Source: CAZCFB01 sp964511535 (GTDB lineage: Bacteria; Myxococcota_A; Polyangia; GCA-2747355; CAZCFB01). From it: a DNA stretch of 9,048 nt. The translations under genes and the position numbers were made by a program. Location: positions 1 through 9,048 of the forward strand of contig CAZEFW010000244.1 in NCBI GenBank assembly GCA_964511535.1, given 5' to 3'. Shown piece by piece: positions 5,029-9,048 of this stretch (positions are counted from its first letter, which is position 1; each line of letters begins with the position of its first letter). The notes under the pieces are model-generated. The model had not been told where the DNA came from and did no database searches. It saw nothing but the letters and a program-made list of their open reading frames with translations.

Positions 5029-6555
5029 ATGAGCACCAGGAAGCCCGTGGAGATCGATCCAGCAGACCCGGTGATGACCCTGCCGGACCGGCTGGAGTTG
5101 GGTGAGCAGATCGGCGAGGGCGGCATGAGCTACGTGCACGAGGCGCGGGATCGAAACTTGCTGCGTACCGAGGCGATCAAGCTGATCTTGCCCTCGCTGG
5201 CCCAGGACCCCACCACCCGCCAGCGCATGATCGAGGAGGCCCAGATCACCGCCCAGCTGGACCACCCGAACATCCCGCCGGTGCACGAGCTCGGCATCAC
5301 GCCGGAGGGGCGGCTCTACTTCACCATGAAGCGGCTGTCGGGGCGGACCCTGGGCGAGGTGCTGGCAGCCAGCCAGGAGCAGCCCCGGCCAGAGGGGGAG
5401 CAGTACCGCCTGCTGCAGCTGTTCCTCAAGCTGTGCGACGCGGTCTCCTTCGCCCACAGCCACAGCGTGATCCACCGCGACCTGAAGCCGGACAACGTGA
5501 TGATCGGGGACTTCGGCGAGGTGTACCTGATGGACTGGGGCATCGCCCGGGTGACCGAGCAGACGGCGCCCGCGCCGCCGGAGGTGGAGGAGCCCAAGGA
5601 GCAGCCCGCCATGCGCCGCTCTCAGCGCATGGCGACCCAGGACGGCAAGTACGTGGGCACGCCGTCGTACATGCCCCCGGAGCAGGCCCACGGCAAGCAC
5701 GAGGCCACCGACGAGCGCTCCGACATCTTCGCCCTGGGCGGCATCCTGTACGAGATCCTCACCGGGCGGCCGCCCTACCAGGCGCGCACCACCCTGGAGA
5801 TGCTGTTCCTCGCCGCGGACGGCGACGTGCCGCCGCCCCAGCAGGTGGTGGAGTGGGAGCTCCCCCCGCGGCTGTGCAAGGTGGCGAGCCGGGCCCTGGC
5901 CAAGGACCCGACCGACCGGTTCGAGAGCGTGGCCGAGATGGCCGGGGAGATCGACGCCTTCCTGCAGAGCGGCTGGCAGTTCCCGAGCGAGAGCTTCTCG
6001 GCGGGTGACATCATCGTGCGCGAGGGCGACCGCGGGGATCGCGCGTACATCGTCACCAGCGGCCACTGCAAGGTGTACAAGGAGGCCGCCGACGAGCAGA
6101 TGGAGATCGGCGAGATCGGCCCGGGTGACGTGTTCGGCGAGACCGCCGTGTTCGCGGAGCAGCCGCGCAACGCCACGGTGGTGGCCCAGGATGACGTGGC
6201 GGTAAAGGTGGTCACCGCCAGGCACTTCAAGGACGACCTCGGCATGGGGATCTGGCTGTCCCGGTTCGTCAAGGCGCTGGCCCAGCGCTTCGACGAGCGC
6301 AACACCCGGGCCACCTTCCTGGAGCGGGAGGCCGAGAACTACCGGCTCAACATGCGCCTGCTGAGCCACCTGCTCTACGAGGGCCACGACGACGACGAGG
6401 GCTACCGCCGGGCGCCCTGGTCACCGCTGCAGGACGCGCTGGTGCACGAGTTCGGCCGCCCGCCCGAGGAGATCGTGGCCGAGGTGACCCGCTGGGGGCC
6501 GTACGAGGTGAACCTGGAGCAGGACTACATCCGCTCGCTGGAGCGGGCCTTGTAG
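5029..6555 (+). CDS. Eukaryotic-type Ser/Thr protein kinase fused to a cyclic-nucleotide-binding domain
   Basis: The ATG at 5029 (508 residues) is preferred to an in-frame ATG at 4975 because GAGG at 5021-5024 precedes it and the earlier codon has no ribosome site. The kinase domain spans about residues 22-293: glycine loop GEGGMS (29-34), AIK lysine K51, an EEAQI helix-C glutamate, catalytic loop HRDLKPDN (D151, N156), Mg-binding DWG in place of DFG (D169), and activation-segment GTPSYMPPEQ. All residues needed for activity are present. Residues about 320-410 are a Crp/PKA-type CNB domain; the phosphate-binding cassette FGETAVFAEQPRNAT keeps its Glu (E371) and Arg (R380), so ligand binding is plausible. 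A helical C-terminus of about 100 residues has no recognised domain. No transmembrane segment is seen, so it is cytoplasmic. The likely role is phosphorylation gated by cAMP or cGMP; ligand and targets are unknown. Confidence 0.92.
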   Translation: MSTRKPVEIDPADPVMTLPDRLELGEQIGEGGMSYVHEARDRNLLRTEAIKLILPSLAQDPTTRQRMIEEAQITAQLDHPNIPPVHELGITPEGRLYFTMKRLSGRTLGEVLAASQEQPRPEGEQYRLLQLFLKLCDAVSFAHSHSVIHRDLKPDNVMIGDFGEVYLMDWGIARVTEQTAPAPPEVEEPKEQPAMRRSQRMATQDGKYVGTPSYMPPEQAHGKHEATDERSDIFALGGILYEILTGRPPYQARTTLEMLFLAADGDVPPPQQVVEWELPPRLCKVASRALAKDPTDRFESVAEMAGEIDAFLQSGWQFPSESFSAGDIIVREGDRGDRAYIVTSGHCKVYKEAADEQMEIGEIGPGDVFGETAVFAEQPRNATVVAQDDVAVKVVTARHFKDDLGMGIWLSRFVKALAQRFDERNTRATFLEREAENYRLNMRLLSHLLYEGHDDDEGYRRAPWSPLQDALVHEFGRPPEEIVAEVTRWGPYEVNLEQDYIRSLERAL

Positions 6556-7847
6556 CGACGGTACGCGGCCTTCAGCTTGGGCAGGTGCACCCGCAGCAGG
6601 GACCGCGCGCGGTGGTCAGACGACGCGCCGAAGTAGGGCTTCAGCGATGCCGCCAGGTGCTGCTCGATCTCGGCCAGCCCCATCTTCGGGTCGCGGCCAG
6701 CGGCCCGCCACACCCGCGACGCCACCGCCGGCCCGGAGTTGTAGCCGATGTAGAGCAGGAAGATGTTGCCGCCGTAAGCGCGGAGCATGCGGCCGACGTA
6801 GAGGTTGCCGGCCTTGATGGCGCGGGCCGGGTCGAACCGCGCGTCGGACAGGTCGCAGGGGAAGCTCTCCTTGTGGCCGAGCAGCTTCTCCATGTCGCCG
6901 CTCTCCAGGTCCTTTTGCACGGCGCGATCCACCCGACAGGCGCCGTCGCAGTTGCACGGGTAGACCTTGCCCACGCCGAACACCTTGCGGTAGGGGTTGG
7001 TGCGCGCCGTGGGGCCGCAGAACTGGGTCAGCCCCACGCAGCCGGTGGTGCTCACGGCGAACTGGCGGCCGCCTGACTCGACCCAGATCAGGGCCTTGAC
7101 CAGGGCGAACCGCTTGCGGTCCTTGCCCACGACCTGGCGGATGGTCGGGTCCCAGCGGTCCATGAAGGAGCTCGTGGGCGGCGGCGGCGCCACCACAAGC
7201 CCTGGATCCCCGCCGTCGTGGATCGGGATGGTCTGGCCGCTGTCCTCGGGGAAGGCCACCTCCCACGCCTCCTTGCCGCCGCCCCGGCTGGCCACGGGCG
7301 TGGAGGTGATGCGGCTGTAGAGGCCCACCACCGACTCCACGAACGCCGCGGACGCGGTGCCGTCGGCCAGGTTCGCCGCCCGGGCGGCCCAGGCGGTGCC
7401 CGACATGCTGCGGGGGACCAGGGTCGGCTGGATCACGAAGGGGACCAGCAGCGCGGTCACCCCGACGGTGAAGGCGAGGCTCCACGCCATGGCGGTCCGC
7501 CGGAAGCGCTTGCCGAAGCCCTCCATGGCGCGCTCCACGGCGGCGATTCCTCGATCCACCAGCCCCCAGAGCCGCATCAACGGCTTGCGCAGCAGCACCA
7601 GCCAGGTCAGGTGGACGAAGCAGGCGCCGGCCAGGCGCAGGGTGAGGCTGCTCACCGAGGCGCGGTGGCTGGACCAGCGCCAGAACTGGTCAACCGAGTC
7701 GAAGTCGGCGTGGGCCACGGCGAGGGCCAGCAGCTGCTGCAGACCGTAGGCCACCAGGGCGAACAACAACACCCAGGCCAGCAGATAGCCGGCCAGGATG
7801 TCGTAGAGGCCCTTGATGATCTTCGCGAGCGGTCTCAGGTAGCGCAT
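6525..7847 (-). CDS. Membrane-anchored SLT-family lytic transglycosylase with Cys-rich insertion
   Basis: The 440-residue product has three N-terminal transmembrane helices (about 18-45, 68-86 and 119-139). The very basic loop 87-118 fits a cytoplasmic side, placing the C-terminal domain in the periplasm. Residues about 240-400 are a transglycosylase SLT domain: ALIWVESGG with catalytic E257, GCVGLTQF at 269-276, a Gly-Asn helix (AIKAGNLYVGRML) and YNSGP at 369-373. Such enzymes cleave MurNAc-GlcNAc bonds in peptidoglycan with anhydromuropeptide formation. The stretch between GLTQF and the later helix is long (about 65 residues) and holds C277, C298, C300, C304 and C331, with C270 just before it; disulfides are likely. 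A GGAGA ribosome site lies three bases before the ATG. The 3' end overlaps the kinase gene by 31 bp, tail to tail. The start is divergent from the 210-residue gene. Confidence 0.85.
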   Translation of the reverse strand: MRYLRPLAKIIKGLYDILAGYLLAWVLLFALVAYGLQQLLALAVAHADFDSVDQFWRWSSHRASVSSLTLRLAGACFVHLTWLVLLRKPLMRLWGLVDRGIAAVERAMEGFGKRFRRTAMAWSLAFTVGVTALLVPFVIQPTLVPRSMSGTAWAARAANLADGTASAAFVESVVGLYSRITSTPVASRGGGKEAWEVAFPEDSGQTIPIHDGGDPGLVVAPPPPTSSFMDRWDPTIRQVVGKDRKRFALVKALIWVESGGRQFAVSTTGCVGLTQFCGPTARTNPYRKVFGVGKVYPCNCDGACRVDRAVQKDLESGDMEKLLGHKESFPCDLSDARFDPARAIKAGNLYVGRMLRAYGGNIFLLYIGYNSGPAVASRVWRAAGRDPKMGLAEIEQHLAASLKPYFGASSDHRARSLLRVHLPKLKAAYRRYKARSSERM

Positions 7848-7915
7848 GGGTCTCCGGCGGAGGTGATTGTCCTATTTACGCACAGGGAAGCGCAAACGAT
7901 CTAACGGAAGCAAAA

Positions 7916-8548
7916 ATGATATGGTGGGGTCCCATGGGCCGTCGAAAACATGCGCGCTCGAGGTTCCGCGCTTTGCTGCACGAGGTCGAGTTCGTCAAGG
8001 GACATGACGGGTTCCTCCGGGGCAAGCCGGAGCCGGAGCTGATCTTCGCCACCTACGCCCAGGACGACGAGAACATATCGCTGCTGCAGACCAGCCGCCG
8101 CACCCTGGAGATCCAGGGTGGGTTCCCCTGCGTAACGAGCCTGCCCAACCGCCTGGTGATCAACGCCCGCGTGCCCCGCTGGGCGCGGCAGATCGCCCTG
8201 CTCTGCCTGGCTGTGGAGAACGACGGCGGCACCGACGCCAGCACCCTCACCGCCGCGCTGGCGGAGCCCTCGGCGTGGAAGACGCGCGCCCGGGACTCGA
8301 GCATCGCCGCGCCCTTCGCGCTGGACGAGCTGTCGGTGTTGCGGCCCACGCCCGCGCCCACGGCCATGCAGGTGCGGCTCACCTTCGCCGGCGAGGAGAT
8401 GGCGCAGGTGTGCAAGGTGGATGACTGGATCGCCGCGGCCCTGATCCTGCTGGACGCCCGGCGCGCCGCCGGCGACACCTGGATCATGCGCCTGCTGTCG
8501 GACGACCGGAAGAACGACTGGAAGGCCAAGATGGAGCTGCGGCTCTGA
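7916..8548 (+). CDS. Conserved-looking protein of unknown function, 210 residues
   Basis: I do not recognise this protein. It has no signal peptide or transmembrane helix, so it is probably cytoplasmic. After a short basic N-terminus (GRRKHARSRFRALLH) the sequence alternates strand-like segments (VEFVKG, ELIFATYA, RTLEIQG, RLVINARV, QIALLCLAVENDGGTD, MQVRLTFAG), suggesting a beta-sandwich; the acidic NDGGTD turn might be a metal loop. A C-terminal stretch (DDWIAAALILLDARRAAG) looks helical. The G/C bias at third positions matches the neighbours, which supports real coding. The ATG at 7916 has a weak purine-rich site (GGAAG at 7906-7910); the ATG at 7934 (MGRRKH) is an alternative start. It diverges from the lytic transglycosylase with a 68-bp shared upstream region. 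Confidence 0.65.
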   Translation: MIWWGPMGRRKHARSRFRALLHEVEFVKGHDGFLRGKPEPELIFATYAQDDENISLLQTSRRTLEIQGGFPCVTSLPNRLVINARVPRWARQIALLCLAVENDGGTDASTLTAALAEPSAWKTRARDSSIAAPFALDELSVLRPTPAPTAMQVRLTFAGEEMAQVCKVDDWIAAALILLDARRAAGDTWIMRLLSDDRKNDWKAKMELRL

Positions 8549-8558
8549 TCCCATCTCG

Positions 8559-8588
8559 TTGACGTCCGGCGCGGCGCTGGCGTATCGT
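8559..8588 (+). promoter_or_regulatory. Candidate sigma-70-type promoter upstream of the YbjN-like gene
   Basis: TTGACG at 8559-8564 and TATCGT at 8583-8588 are separated by 18 bases. It lies just past the stop at 8548 and would give a leader of about 130 bases. Within the region are direct repeats GACGTCCGG (8561-8569 and 8608-8616) and ACTATTGC (8636-8643 and 8672-8679), possible operators. Confidence 0.4.
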
Positions 8589-8712
8589 TCCCGCATCAAC
8601 AAACGAGGACGTCCGGAACACCTCCGCCATGCTGAACTATTGCCCTGGGGGGGTGAGAGGGGATGAGTTGCACTATTGCGTCCTGAAACGAACGACGAAG
8701 GACCCGGCTAAC

Positions 8713-8718
8713 AGGAGG
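8713..8718 (+). promoter_or_regulatory. Ribosome binding site fixing the start of the YbjN-like gene
   Basis: AGGAGG, five bases before the ATG at 8724, is a consensus site. It fixes the start of a gene that runs off the right edge. Confidence 0.8.
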
Positions 8719-8723
8719 CCAGG

Positions 8724-9048
8724 ATGATCGGTTCAAGCACCACTGACTCACGCATCAAGAACCTGCTCGATCAGGCGGAGATCAAGTACGAAGTGGACAG
8801 CGACGGCGACTTCAAGGTGCTGTTCGGCGTGGGCGACGGCAGGAGCCAGGTCGCCTTCATCAACTCCAACACCGAGCGGCTGATGGACATGGAGATCCGC
8901 GAGATCTGGTCCGTGGCGCACAAGAGCGACGGCCCGTTGCCCCAGGCGCTGGCCAATGACCTGCTCGAGCGCAACAAGCGCGTAAAGCTCGGCTCGTGGG
9001 GCGTGACCAAGATGCGGGACGGCGCCCACCTGACCATCTACACCATCC
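8724..9048 (+). CDS. YbjN-domain / type III secretion chaperone-fold protein (3' partial)
   Basis: The ATG at 8724 has a consensus AGGAGG site and the frame stays open to the right edge, giving 108 visible residues. The pattern is that of YbjN-like proteins, which share the CesT/type III secretion chaperone fold: an N-terminal helix (RIKNLLDQAEIKYEVD), strands (DFKVLFGVGDGRSQVAFINS), a helix with LPQALANDLLERNKRVKLG, then a strand (WGVTKMRDGAHLTIYTI). E. coli YbjN is about 158 residues, so the last third or so is probably missing. It is expected to be cytoplasmic; YbjN proteins have been linked to stress and motility regulation, and no catalytic role is known. The other possibility is a dedicated chaperone whose partner lies beyond the window; no secretion genes are visible here. 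Confidence 0.65.
   Translation, partial: MIGSSTTDSRIKNLLDQAEIKYEVDSDGDFKVLFGVGDGRSQVAFINSNTERLMDMEIREIWSVAHKSDGPLPQALANDLLERNKRVKLGSWGVTKMRDGAHLTIYTI

Noticed and set aside
5506..5520. GDFGEV in the kinase as the Mg-binding DFG motif
   Set aside because: It follows the catalytic loop too closely; the DWG at residues 169-171 is correctly spaced and followed by IAR, so GDFGEV is the turn before the strand.
5014..6387. 457-codon minus-strand frame opposite the kinase gene
   Set aside because: The plus strand encodes all kinase and CNB motifs; the minus-strand product is low-complexity His/Val/Leu/Gly-rich with no motif and no ribosome site.
7859..7868. Strong plus-strand Shine-Dalgarno-like GGAGGTGATT in the divergent spacer
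   Set aside because: No ATG or GTG lies at a suitable distance downstream; only a TTG at 7867 giving a short frame that overlaps the 210-residue gene out of frame.

Overview
The window is about 9 kb of G+C-rich bacterial DNA with dense coding on both strands. Third codon positions are strongly biased to G/C, so almost every gene has long false reading frames opposite it. A eukaryotic-type Ser/Thr kinase fused to a cyclic-nucleotide-binding domain, a secreted hydrolase behind a Pro-Lys-Asp repeat stalk, a membrane-anchored lytic transglycosylase and a YbjN-like protein together suggest a Myxococcota or other deltaproteobacterial-type genome. This is inference from gene content; no rRNA or other phylogenetic marker is present.

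Layout. Four plus-strand genes come first. (i) The 3' part of a secreted alpha/beta hydrolase (PHB depolymerase/LpqC-like) with a 21-bp/7-residue tandem repeat at its N-terminal side (2-1090). (ii) A VAT-1/quinone-oxidoreductase-like MDR reductase (1117-2133). (iii) A DapA/NanA-superfamily class I aldolase, translationally coupled to it by an ATGA overlap (2130-3020). (iv) A membrane-anchored protein with the 2-oxoacid dehydrogenase E2 acyltransferase fold whose active-site His appears replaced by Glu (3080-4045). A 159-bp convergent spacer follows. It holds a possible terminator hairpin and a nested palindromic element with GTAG-flanked inverted hairpins (4104-4206), which looks like a REP doublet/REPIN or small MITE. 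Next is a minus-strand secreted protein with a very basic C-terminus (4205-4891), divergent from the kinase-CNB fusion (5029-6555). The kinase overlaps tail-to-tail with a three-TM lytic transglycosylase on the minus strand (6525-7847). That gene is divergent from an unrecognised 210-residue protein (7916-8548). A 175-bp leader/promoter region then precedes a YbjN-like gene cut by the right edge (8724-9048).

How the genes fit together. Only the MDR reductase and aldolase are clearly coupled in expression; they probably act on small carbonyl or oxo-acid substrates. The secreted hydrolase, secreted basic protein and membrane lytic transglycosylase point to envelope and extracellular functions, and the kinase-CNB fusion is a candidate signalling hub. 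I see no prophage, CRISPR array, transposase, tRNA or rRNA, and no clearly new multi-gene system. The best leads are the nested palindromic element and the apparently inactivated, membrane-anchored E2-fold protein.
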